Shown: positions 1 through 7,754 of the stretch, piece after piece | Layout: each line of letters opens with the position of its first letter | How positions within the stretch are numbered: the stretch's first letter is position 1 | Origin: Gammaproteobacteria bacterium | Lineage (GTDB): Bacteria > Pseudomonadota > Gammaproteobacteria > Xanthomonadales > Marinicellaceae | NCBI GenBank assembly: GCA_024280395.1 | Contig: JAJRQG010000008.1 | Coordinates: 1-55,386 of the forward strand | DNA length: 55,386 nt | Direction of reading: 5' to 3' | Notes under the pieces: generated by a model | What the model was told of the DNA's origin: nothing | Databases searched by the model: none | What the model saw: the letters and a program-made list of their open reading frames with translations, nothing else | Translations under genes and position numbers: made by a program

Positions 1-709
1 CTGGAGATGAGTCTTTGACCTGTTGATTAACAGGTATTTGCTCCAATGATATTTTTGCCCCAAGCATACTGGCTTTACAAATATGGCCTAAATCTGCCAA
101 CAAACCATCAGAAATATCAATACAAGAATGCCCAAAAGATTGGATGTGATTGGATATTTCCAGTTGAGGTTCAGGAGTATGCAGTGCATTCACCAAAGTA
201 GAATCTCTGTGTTCTAAGGCAAAAGCTGCCGAGCCAATTTCACCAGTTACGGCAATTAGATCTCCCCGTTTAGCCGTACTGCGCTTTAAGGCTTTACCCT
301 TAGCCACTTCACCAAATACTGTTACCGAGATAGACAAAGTTCCCGATGTGGTATCGCCGCCAACCAAGTTGACTTGATGCTTGTTGGCCAATGCCATAAA
401 CCCCTGAACAAATCCTTCAATCCAATTCATGTCAATTTTGGGCAAGGTTAAATTGAGCGTGATCCACTTAGGCGTTGCGCCCATCGCAGCTAGATCACTA
501 AGATTCACCGCTAAAGACTTGTGGCCAATTTGAAAAGCTGACGCCGAGTCATCAAAATGTACTCCCATCACCAAAGTATCGGTTGATATCACCAGTTGCG
601 AGTCTTTTGACACATTAATAACTGCTGCATCATCGCCGATGCCCAATTCAACCGACTCATCTACTTCTACTTTCGACTGAATAAAAGAGATTAAATCGAA
701 TTCCAACAT
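1..709 (-). CDS. thiL: Thiamine-monophosphate kinase ThiL (3' end outside window)
   Basis: ThiL phosphorylates thiamine monophosphate with ATP to make the cofactor thiamine diphosphate in the cytoplasm. The reading frame starts at an ATG (709-707) and stays open to the left edge, so about 236 N-terminal residues are visible and the C-terminus is missing. The opening segment carries ELGIGDDAAV, the Mg-ATP-binding acidic motif of the ThiL/PurM fold, followed by VISTDTLVMGVHF, LAVNLSDLAAMGA and LVGGDTTSG, all typical of ThiL. It lies 10 nt downstream of the proS stop codon on the same strand, so the two are probably co-transcribed. No strong ribosome binding site precedes it, which fits translation following on from proS. 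Confidence 0.93.
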   Translation of the reverse strand, partial: MLEFDLISFIQSKVEVDESVELGIGDDAAVINVSKDSQLVISTDTLVMGVHFDDSASAFQIGHKSLAVNLSDLAAMGATPKWITLNLTLPKIDMNWIEGFVQGFMALANKHQVNLVGGDTTSGTLSISVTVFGEVAKGKALKRSTAKRGDLIAVTGEIGSAAFALEHRDSTLVNALHTPEPQLEISNHIQSFGHSCIDISDGLLADLGHICKASMLGAKISLEQIPVNQQVKDSSP

Positions 710-719
710 ACGAATAGAA

Positions 720-2426
720 TTAGGCTTCTAACAATGATTGTATATGGCCAACAATATCACTTTGTTTAATTCGAACATTTTCCATTTCTTTGCGAGACTT
801 GTATTCAACTTCACCTTCGTCCAATGAACGATCACCAATGGTAATGTGATGAGGTATGCCCAATAATTCTGCATCCGCAAACATCACACCTGGACGAATT
901 TTTCGATCATCAATAATTACATCAACACCCAATGCTTTTAATTCATTGTACAGATCATTGGCTGCTTGTTTTACACGCTCTGATTTCTTCATATTCATGG
1001 GTAAAATTGCTACTGTAAAAGGGGCAATTTGTTGGGGCCAGACTATGCCTTTTTCATCGTGATTCTGCTCGATCGCTGCAGCCACTACACGCGAAACACC
1101 AATACCATAACAACCCATGGTCATGTGTTGGGATTTACCTTGTTCATTAAGAACGACCGCATTCATGGATTGTGTATAGGTATCTCCCAACTGGAAAATA
1201 TGCCCAACTTCAATACCACGGGCAATTTTAATCTTGCCTTTTCCATCAGGGCTAGGATCGCCGGCTTTGGCATTGCGCAAATCTGCTACCTGGCCATAAC
1301 TGGCATCACGTTCCCAGTTAACTCCGGTTAAGTGTTTATCATTTTCATTGGCACCTGTGACAAAATCACTCATGATGGTCACTGCTCTATCTACAATGAT
1401 TGTGCAGTTCAAATCTTTAACACCGATTGAACCAGCATCACAAAGAGCGACTTTTTTAATCGCATCATCTTCTAACAATGTAAATGGTGCTGCTACTTCA
1501 GGCAAATTGTTGGCTTTTATTTCATTCAACTCATGATCGCCACGCAATACCAATGCAACTGGGCCATCAACACCTTCCACCAATAAAGTTTTAATCAATT
1601 TTTTAGGTGAAATGCTTAAAAAATCAGCCACTTCAGTAATAGATTTTTTATGATGTGTATCAACTATTTCCAGTTCTTGGGTTGCTTCTGGTCTTGGCTT
1701 GGTTGGTGCCAATACTTCACATTTTTCCACATTGGCCGCATAATCACTGCCTGTTGAATAAGCAATGGCGTCTTCGCCAGATTCTGCCAACACGTGAAAC
1801 TCATGAGAACCTGTACCACCAATTTCTCCAGAATCTGCCTCAACTGGTCGATAGGTCAAACCAATACGTTCGAATATATTGCAATAGGCTTGGTGAATTT
1901 TGGCATAGGTTTCTTTTAAGCAATCGGTAGATAGGTGAAATGAATAGGCATCTTTCATCAAAAACTCACGGGCACGCATTACGCCAAAACGGGGACGAAT
2001 TTCATCTCTAAATTTGGTTTGAATTTGATAAAAAGTAATCGGCAATTGTTTGTATGATTTGATTTCCTTGCGGGCAAAATCGGTAATGACTTCTTCATGA
2101 GTGGGTCCAAAACAAAAATCTCGACCTGCACGATCCTTGATCTTCAACAGCAAATCTCCGTATTTATCCCAACGTCCTGTTTCTTCCCACAATCCAGCGG
2201 GTTGAATAGTGGGCATAATCATTTCTAAGCACCCTGCTTTGTCCATTTCTTCGCGCACAATTTTTTCAATATTGCGCAAGACTTTTAGCCCCAACGGAGT
2301 CCAATTGTATAAACCCGAACCCAAACGGCTAAGCATGCCTGTTCTTATCATTAATTGATGGCTAATTACTTCAGCGTCAGCTGGTGTTTCCTTGCGTGTT
2401 TGCAGGTGAAATTGCGTGGTTCTCAC
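720..2426 (-). CDS. proS: Proline--tRNA ligase ProS, GTG start
   Basis: ProS charges tRNA-Pro with proline. At 568 residues it has the length of the bacterial class II enzyme with an inserted editing domain between motifs 2 and 3. The start [20 protein letters not shown] matches the family N-terminus, which fixes the GTG codon at 2426-2424 as the start. Visible class II motifs include [20 protein letters not shown] (motif 2) and [18 protein letters not shown] (motif 3). The middle section (about residues 230-380, with the LIKTLLVEG and [13 protein letters not shown] segments) is the YbaK-like editing domain. thiL follows 10 nt downstream. Identification is essentially certain. Confidence 0.97.
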   Translation of the reverse strand: MRTTQFHLQTRKETPADAEVISHQLMIRTGMLSRLGSGLYNWTPLGLKVLRNIEKIVREEMDKAGCLEMIMPTIQPAGLWEETGRWDKYGDLLLKIKDRAGRDFCFGPTHEEVITDFARKEIKSYKQLPITFYQIQTKFRDEIRPRFGVMRAREFLMKDAYSFHLSTDCLKETYAKIHQAYCNIFERIGLTYRPVEADSGEIGGTGSHEFHVLAESGEDAIAYSTGSDYAANVEKCEVLAPTKPRPEATQELEIVDTHHKKSITEVADFLSISPKKLIKTLLVEGVDGPVALVLRGDHELNEIKANNLPEVAAPFTLLEDDAIKKVALCDAGSIGVKDLNCTIIVDRAVTIMSDFVTGANENDKHLTGVNWERDASYGQVADLRNAKAGDPSPDGKGKIKIARGIEVGHIFQLGDTYTQSMNAVVLNEQGKSQHMTMGCYGIGVSRVVAAAIEQNHDEKGIVWPQQIAPFTVAILPMNMKKSERVKQAANDLYNELKALGVDVIIDDRKIRPGVMFADAELLGIPHHITIGDRSLDEGEVEYKSRKEMENVRIKQSDIVGHIQSLLEA

Positions 2427-2472
2427 AGTATTGTATCCAGAGTTTAATCAAAACGCTATGATAGCGGAATGT

Positions 2473-2820
2473 TTACATTTCTGCACCATTAAACCTGCGG
2501 ATTTTTAGATTTTCTATGAGTTTGGGTTCTAACATATTGGCATTGATGGCTATTCTATCTAATTCAGAATGAGAAGCAACAGTATAATGAGTCGTACAGC
2601 CACACAAAGGGCAATGGTGAAACAATATTTCTTTGTCGCCCCACATATAACTTCTACTTTCCTTTTTTTTCCACGAAACTTTCACTTCATCTGTTTTAAA
2701 ATACATCCATTGACTGGCTAATCTTCTACAAATAGAACAGTTACATTGGGTTATGGTCTCTTTTAAAGTAGAAACCTCCAACAGTATATTTCCACAATGA
2801 CATATTGCCTTAAACACCAC
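2473..2820 (-). CDS. GFA/CENP-V-family zinc-binding small protein
   Basis: A 115-residue protein with the cysteine pattern of the GFA (glutathione-dependent formaldehyde-activating enzyme-like) fold: CHCG at residues 7-10, CNCSIC at 26-31 and CPLCGC at 70-75, which would hold two zinc ions. Family members are mostly of unknown substrate. A real formaldehyde-glutathione role is not implied by the fold. The likely start is a GTG at 2820 that shares its G with the TAG stop of the upstream BNR gene (a second GTG follows at 2817), so translation is probably coupled to that gene. There is no ATG at the N-terminus and no clear ribosome binding site. The cytoplasmic GFA fold downstream of a secreted protein is an odd pairing. 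Confidence 0.8.
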   Translation of the reverse strand: MVFKAICHCGNILLEVSTLKETITQCNCSICRRLASQWMYFKTDEVKVSWKKKESRSYMWGDKEILFHHCPLCGCTTHYTVASHSELDRIAINANMLEPKLIENLKIRRFNGAEM

Positions 2821-5177
2821 TACAACTCACCACAATAAGCACTGTTGGCCAACACAGTCATTGTTTCAACCAAAGTATTTGGCTTGGTTGTGATTAATTG
2901 TGGACCGTTATTCACTACTTGTTCTGTGCCAATTTCGGTAATACCTGTTTCATCTCCTTCCTCAAAAAATCCCAAGCCACCATTGGGTTTTGAAACCTTA
3001 TTGGTTACAGAGTTATTGGTCTGAACTCCTGATGCGTTCGCTTGAATGACTTCCCATGTTGGAATCGCAAAACCGTTTGCATCTGTTTCTAACACTGCAA
3101 CTCCGTTTTCCATGGTCTTTTTATAGGTAAAATCTGCTGCAAACAATTCAAGAATACCTTCTCGTAAATAAGTGTATTGCAATCTACCCTCACTTTTTTC
3201 TCCTTGGCTTGTTAACACTTGACCATTAATATTACACAAATCTTTCTTTACTTGTGTTCTTGGCAACAAGGAATTGAAAGTTAAAGTTTTTTGAATATTG
3301 TAAAAGGGATTCGACATAAAAAATGTTTCACTATATTTTGCACCTAATGTTGCTTGCAAATTTTCTTTTACCGCATCACTCATATCAAACACATACTCAA
3401 TTTTATTGTCTATCAAATCTCCATTGTCATCTCTAAGGCGGTTTTTTGTCATGATTCCTATGGCCAACAAGGGCTGCCCTTGATCTGACAAATCGCCTGT
3501 TGGCATAAATAAAGGAATTGTGTAACTGTCTCCAAACTTGGGAATTTCACCCGTTGCCACCAACCAAATGGGCGTACCATCGGGTTTGGCGGTAAAAATG
3601 GCCTCAAAGGCTAACAATGGGTTATCGGGATTGCCATTATTGATTAAAGTCGATGACAATATACCTTGTGATGGCACACCATCAACAGCCCAAGCATTAT
3701 TGGTTAATAGCGTTGGAAAATCTGGATTTTCTTCAATGGCTGAAGGTTTGGCATACATATAATAGACATCTTGTTCATTATTATAAGTCGCAGTATAAGC
3801 AATATGTGCACCTAAATTGTCTGATTCTATATCGATGTAGTCTCCCATTTTTTCTTGTATAGGATAACCAATTCGATTGGGAAATCGGGGTGTTATATAT
3901 TGCTCTTTAGAAAATGTCACGCCAGCATCATATGAATAGGTATAATACATTCTTGAAGAAAAAATATCACCTTGGCTTCCATCATCATTTCTCGTGTCAT
4001 ACCAAATCACATCAATACGACCATTGGGCGCAACCGACATAGAACCAAACCATTGCCAATTCTTACTGTTATCTCCTCCCAACGCAATACTTTCTGAAAA
4101 AGTGACTCCACCATCTTTGCTTCGCATGAACATCACATCCAATTTATCTCCAGACACAAATGGAGCAAGTGAACCTAACAAGTACACATTGCCTCTTGAT
4201 GCTTTATTTGAACTGTCAACTTTCACATACAATTGACCTGGTAATCCCGCTGGGTTTATTGATGATTGAATCCGCAAACTTCCTCGCATATATATTCTTG
4301 TTGCCACTGAAAAATTAGGCTGGCTTTTATAGGGCTCTTCCATCTTAATCAAAAATTGGGCTCCTAAATCATTCGGTGCTTGGTCATCACTGTCTACAAA
4401 TCCAATAATATAAAGCTCTCCATTTGGTCCGACATCCAAAGTTCCAAATATCGGACTCTTTGGTATTTCAATTGGTTGAGTGAAGCTTACTCCTGAATTT
4501 AATGAGGTATTGAAGGTTTCAAGATAGGTTGGACTCAAATAAATATTCCAAGCGGCATAAATATTCCCTCTTGTAGATTTATTGGTTTTGTCAATCGCAA
4601 TCCAAGACTTGTCACCTCCATAGGCAAAGGTTTTATCAACCCAATTACGTCCGCCATCATTGGACTTCCACTGATCTATACGATAAAAATTATACTCGCC
4701 TTGATTATCTTTCCCAACAAATAAACTTTGATAAAAAAATACTCCATCAGCATCGGACTCCAAAACTGGATCGCTTCTAAATACACCTGGTTCAAAGACT
4801 TCCTGATAGTTCCATGTCTTGCCACCATCTGAACTATAGCTTCTTCCTGCTTGCCTAAAATCACTGGTCACCGTATCAAACTGGCGCCATCCAATGGCAA
4901 TTTGATTAGGGTTTAGTGGATTAACAGCCATAGATGGCTCATTGGCTGCATCTCCAATAACATTTAGACCATTGATATCGGTATTGACCTGCATGCTTAC
5001 AAAGCCATTTACTTGTTCAATATTCTTGATTTTTGATGGCGATCGGGGTTGGCTTAATTTGTGTTTGGAGATATAAACGGATGCTTTATTGCGTTTTTCA
5101 TGGGGCTCCCATGGTTGAGCCTGAATATTATGCTGGTAAAATGTGAATGTTAATATGACTAATACTTTAATTTTCAT
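2820..5177 (-). CDS. Secreted BNR-repeat (sialidase-like propeller) protein
   Basis: A 785-residue protein with an N-terminal signal peptide (MKIKVLVILTFTFYQHNIQA, cleavage likely near residue 20). Several BNR/Asp-box motifs are visible: SSDGGKTW, SNDGGRNW, SKDGGVTF and SYDAGVTF. These sit at the hairpins of a six-bladed sialidase-type beta-propeller, covering roughly residues 60-480. The C-terminal 300 residues are not recognised. The Arg triad of true sialidases cannot be confirmed by eye, so enzymatic function is uncertain. The gene has its own sigma70-like promoter (5209-5237) and a good Shine-Dalgarno (AGGAA). A decayed copy of its last ~23 codons lies just upstream (5289-5370), showing that a second paralogue once stood there. 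It overlaps the GFA gene by one nucleotide. Confidence 0.75.
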   Translation of the reverse strand: MKIKVLVILTFTFYQHNIQAQPWEPHEKRNKASVYISKHKLSQPRSPSKIKNIEQVNGFVSMQVNTDINGLNVIGDAANEPSMAVNPLNPNQIAIGWRQFDTVTSDFRQAGRSYSSDGGKTWNYQEVFEPGVFRSDPVLESDADGVFFYQSLFVGKDNQGEYNFYRIDQWKSNDGGRNWVDKTFAYGGDKSWIAIDKTNKSTRGNIYAAWNIYLSPTYLETFNTSLNSGVSFTQPIEIPKSPIFGTLDVGPNGELYIIGFVDSDDQAPNDLGAQFLIKMEEPYKSQPNFSVATRIYMRGSLRIQSSINPAGLPGQLYVKVDSSNKASRGNVYLLGSLAPFVSGDKLDVMFMRSKDGGVTFSESIALGGDNSKNWQWFGSMSVAPNGRIDVIWYDTRNDDGSQGDIFSSRMYYTYSYDAGVTFSKEQYITPRFPNRIGYPIQEKMGDYIDIESDNLGAHIAYTATYNNEQDVYYMYAKPSAIEENPDFPTLLTNNAWAVDGVPSQGILSSTLINNGNPDNPLLAFEAIFTAKPDGTPIWLVATGEIPKFGDSYTIPLFMPTGDLSDQGQPLLAIGIMTKNRLRDDNGDLIDNKIEYVFDMSDAVKENLQATLGAKYSETFFMSNPFYNIQKTLTFNSLLPRTQVKKDLCNINGQVLTSQGEKSEGRLQYTYLREGILELFAADFTYKKTMENGVAVLETDANGFAIPTWEVIQANASGVQTNNSVTNKVSKPNGGLGFFEEGDETGITEIGTEQVVNNGPQLITTKPNTLVETMTVLANSAYCGEL

Positions 5178-5208
5178 TTCCTAGCTCTACTTTAAATGAG
5201 ATTAAAAA

Positions 5209-5237
5209 AGTATACTATCTAGCCATATATTTCACAA
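5209..5237 (-). promoter_or_regulatory. Sigma70-type promoter of the BNR gene
   Basis: On the minus strand TTGTGA (5237-5232) and TATACT (5214-5209) are separated by exactly 17 nt. Transcription would start about 25 nt upstream of the BNR start codon, leaving a short leader with an AGGA ribosome binding site. Found by inspection only. Confidence 0.55.
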
Positions 5238-5245
5238 GTATTTTT

Positions 5246-5265
5246 CATACGTTTATAATCGTATG
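5246..5265. promoter_or_regulatory. Near-perfect 20-bp palindrome upstream of the BNR promoter
   Basis: CATACGTTTATAATCGTATG reads the same on both strands at 18 of 20 positions and lies 8 bp upstream of the -35 box of the BNR promoter. This is a typical place and size for the operator of a dimeric activator. The binding protein is unknown. Confidence 0.4.
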
Positions 5266-5288
5266 TCTGTAATGCCTTGTTTTTTTGT

Positions 5289-5370
5289 TTAATTTATTGA
5301 ACCACAATAAGCACTGTTGGCCAACACAGTCATGGTTTCAACCAAAGCATTTGGCTTGGCTGTGATGAAT
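5289..5370 (-). pseudogene. Decayed 3' end of a second BNR-protein gene
   Basis: Positions 5302-5371 match the 3' end of the intact BNR gene (about 2830-2899) with only four mismatches in about 70 bases by hand alignment. Translated on the minus strand the remnant gives KPNALVETMTVLANSAYCG, against KPNTLVETMTVLANSAYCG in the intact protein, then SIN and a stop. An in-frame stop lies at 5402-5400, so no more than about 36 codons remain open and nothing else of the gene is recognisable. It is the tail of a tandem paralogue that stood directly upstream. Confidence 0.8.
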
Positions 5371-5597
5371 TCTTGGTAAAAAGGTTGGCTAGTTAATACT
5401 CATGCCATTATTTAAGGAACCTCTGAAAAATAGAGGAATTTCAGCAAGTCATCAACAGTTTAGAACTATGAGAATTAACAACTCCAAAAATAAATACAAA
5501 CGAGAATAAAAGTAGAACTTGAGAATCATTTGATATCTTTTGGTCAAAATTAATGTGTCTAATTATAGATTAAGTCAAAATTTATAACAACCAAGTG

Positions 5598-5626
5598 TTG
5601 ACTTACGTATAATTTCGTACTATATT
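5598..5626 (+). promoter_or_regulatory. Orphan sigma70-type promoter
   Basis: TTGACT (5598-5603) and TATATT (5621-5626) are spaced by 17 nt. Transcription would start near 5633 and run toward the 3' end of the sulfotransferase gene, which is on the other strand. No plus-strand reading frame follows, so it could drive a small RNA, an antisense transcript, or be a relic. No convincing terminator is visible downstream. Confidence 0.35.
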
Positions 5627-5749
5627 ACAATTACTTTATGTAATCCCGCAGAATTAAAAATGAGCTTTTTAGGTTTGTAACAACCCTTCTCTCCCTTGAT
5701 GCTTGGTATGTTTAATAGTTAAGTTAGCATATTCAAGTAAAATCCAAGA

Positions 5750-5834
5750 GTTTCAAATCTAACTGGCTCCTTTTTATGTTTTGTTTCTTTAAATATTAGA
5801 CTATTGTATTAACATCTACTAATATTTTAAGCAA
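5750..5834 (+). repeat. Direct repeat, copy 1 (left flank of the 5.9-14.1 kb block)
   Basis: By hand this aligns with 14174-14260 at roughly 80% over about 80 positions with two or three small gaps. The best-conserved stretch contains TATTAACATCT then CTAATATT. Both copies are non-coding, in the same orientation, and bracket the seven-gene minus-strand block. Confidence 0.6.
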
Positions 5835-5860
5835 CTCGACATTCCTGCAAACAACATCCT

Positions 5861-6949
5861 TTAGTAGCCTAGACTTCTAGCCGTTGCGCCACAAATGTTT
5901 TCTATATTACATAAGTCCTTTTGAGTAAATTTAGCTTCATAGTAGCTAGGTTCATTCAGTTTTTTTACATACTCTTTTCGTATTTCTTCAAAGGTCTCTT
6001 GTTCAATATTACAATGAAGTAAGATACCAGTAATACTTTCTTCAGAATTATTACACAAGTCTTCATAACGCATAAAAAGACTAGCTGATTTAAGCTTTTC
6101 ATCTTCATTTATTTGACTGCACACATTCTTATACAAAGAATTCCAATGATATGCCCATGCTGATACTTTGTCGTCAGTTTCAAAAGCTTGTTTTATTTTA
6201 TTAAATTCAATTGAGTTATTTAAATATATTGAGTGTTTATTAGGGCCGAATTCAAAATGTCCAGCCCATTTTAAATAACGCATTGCACGTGGATTATTTG
6301 CCAAGTTTTTAGAATATAAGTTGTCTTGTTTGATACAGGATGCGATGTGGTTAACTGGGTTACGTACTGGAATGATAAATTTAGCATCAGGAAATAGTTT
6401 TTGAATATATCCTAAACGTGTCAGATTGTAATTCCCTTTGCATAAATACCTTTGTTTTCTGCGTACTAATAGTAATTTCTTAATATGATCTTTGTAAAAT
6501 TTTTCAAACTTCAGGTTCTTGGTTGTACCATCTAAAATTTGAGATACATCATCTTGGTGCAACTGTTTAAAAAAATCTATCCATAATACTTCTTCAATGG
6601 CTTCGGGACTGTGCTCTGTTATTTTAATTCTATCTTTGTGAGCCCTTTCTTGCAAAATCAATTGTTTTGTTGAAGTCCTTTGTTTTAACCAATTCCGCCA
6701 ATAAGGTGTATAGACATTAGGAAAATCACTGTAACGATGGCTAGTAAGTTGCGGGTGCTGATTTAGCATCTCTAATAAGATAGTACTGCCACTTCTTGCA
6801 ACTCCAGCTATATAAATGGGGTTTTTTATATGAATAGAACAGATTTCATCTTTTAATATTAACGTCTCAAGGTTACCAAGCAACTTCCAAACGGCCTTGG
6901 TTTTTTGAAAAAAATAAGATGAGGCATATAGACTTAGAGGGACATGCAT
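5861..6949 (-). CDS. PAPS-dependent sulfotransferase family protein
   Basis: A 362-residue protein of the Sulfotransfer_3 type, which transfers sulfate from PAPS to a hydroxyl or amine of a carbohydrate, lipid or peptide. The 5'-phosphosulfate loop is clear: YIAGVARSGSTILLEML with R52, S53, G54, S55 and T56. The second, 3'-phosphate-binding segment is FIIPVRNPVNHIASC. No signal peptide is obvious, so it probably acts in the cytoplasm or at the inner face of the membrane. It is the last gene of a run that begins at 9934, 25 nt after the Oxa1-like gene, with an AGGA ribosome binding site. The acceptor cannot be told from sequence. Its presence with a phosphodiesterase-fold lipoprotein suggests modification of a surface polymer or lipid. 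Confidence 0.82.
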   Translation of the reverse strand: MHVPLSLYASSYFFQKTKAVWKLLGNLETLILKDEICSIHIKNPIYIAGVARSGSTILLEMLNQHPQLTSHRYSDFPNVYTPYWRNWLKQRTSTKQLILQERAHKDRIKITEHSPEAIEEVLWIDFFKQLHQDDVSQILDGTTKNLKFEKFYKDHIKKLLLVRRKQRYLCKGNYNLTRLGYIQKLFPDAKFIIPVRNPVNHIASCIKQDNLYSKNLANNPRAMRYLKWAGHFEFGPNKHSIYLNNSIEFNKIKQAFETDDKVSAWAYHWNSLYKNVCSQINEDEKLKSASLFMRYEDLCNNSEESITGILLHCNIEQETFEEIRKEYVKKLNEPSYYEAKFTQKDLCNIENICGATARSLGY

Positions 6950-6974
6950 TGTTGATTCCTAAACTAAATGTAAA

Positions 6975-7754
6975 TTAATGAATGCGCCAACGCCATTTAA
7001 AAAATAAGGAAAAAGTTATTATCCCAATCATAAACAATGGCAACCAGCCTCTTAACCAATTCGGGCCAAAGGAGATGTATTGTTGTTCTGGATAGTTAAT
7101 AATCAGCTCCTGTACAAGACTGTCATCATTCAAATATTGGGCCGGATTTGCAATGAGCTTGTTCCACCATTGTTTTTTATGGAGTATTGGGCTCAATCCC
7201 ATTAATGGCAATGACAGAATTTTCTCTGAGTATTCATCCTTTAATTTAATTTTTTTATGTTCACCTGGCCATTTAATCAACCACTGATTGTGGTTTAGTT
7301 TCTTGATAGGCTGGCTTGAAATCCAGTTTAATCCATAGGGTGTATAACTGTGTACTTCTACTTTTATTTCCTGGCCTTCTGTAGGGAAATTGACAGAAAA
7401 ATTATTTGACAACCAAGGGAGTATAAATAATAGTGGAATTGTGGCCAACAAAGCAGGAAAAAAAGTTAACCACATGTGTTTAGCAGACAGTTTCAAATTG
7501 TTTTTTATCAACGGCATTAATCCATTAAACGGGCCATCATATTGTGCCAAGTTTTTTTGAGCCTGTTTCTGGCGGGGTTTTAACTCTTTTAAAATTTCTT
7601 GTTTTGAAAATCGTGCATAAACCCACATTGAAATATAGGCAGCCAAAAAAGACATTAAAACGATAATTATCCCATTGGGAATATAGCCTTGTATCCAATA
7701 ATAGATTTCATCAAAAACAATGCCTGGATAATCAAAAAAACCATGATTTTGCAT
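6975..7754 (-). CDS. Membrane protein, possibly Oxa1/YidC-like (DUF106-like)
   Basis: A 259-residue protein with three membrane segments: about residues 28-50, 93-115 and 235-252. Between the first two is a positively charged, helical cytoplasmic stretch (KQEILKELKPRQKQAQKN, then a loop ending ahead of KHMWLTFFPALLATIPLLF). This layout of TM, charged coiled hairpin, then a TM rich in Pro/Phe recalls the DUF106/EMC3 branch of the Oxa1/YidC insertase superfamily. About 120 residues between the second and third TM would face the periplasm and are not recognised. Its start codon overlaps the stop of the phosphodiesterase gene by one base (TAATG), so the two are translationally coupled and probably work together. 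The family assignment is tentative. Confidence 0.45.
   Translation of the reverse strand: MQNHGFFDYPGIVFDEIYYWIQGYIPNGIIIVLMSFLAAYISMWVYARFSKQEILKELKPRQKQAQKNLAQYDGPFNGLMPLIKNNLKLSAKHMWLTFFPALLATIPLLFILPWLSNNFSVNFPTEGQEIKVEVHSYTPYGLNWISSQPIKKLNHNQWLIKWPGEHKKIKLKDEYSEKILSLPLMGLSPILHKKQWWNKLIANPAQYLNDDSLVQELIINYPEQQYISFGPNWLRGWLPLFMIGIITFSLFFKWRWRIH

Larger units (their letters stand above)
5178..5860. other. Gene-free 683-bp stretch
   Basis: No intact gene is seen here. From left to right the stretch holds the BNR promoter and palindrome, the BNR 3' remnant, an AT-rich segment with nothing recognisable (5373-5597), a good plus-strand promoter with no gene behind it (5598-5626), and the first copy of a direct repeat whose partner lies upstream of glnA. 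Confidence 0.6.
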
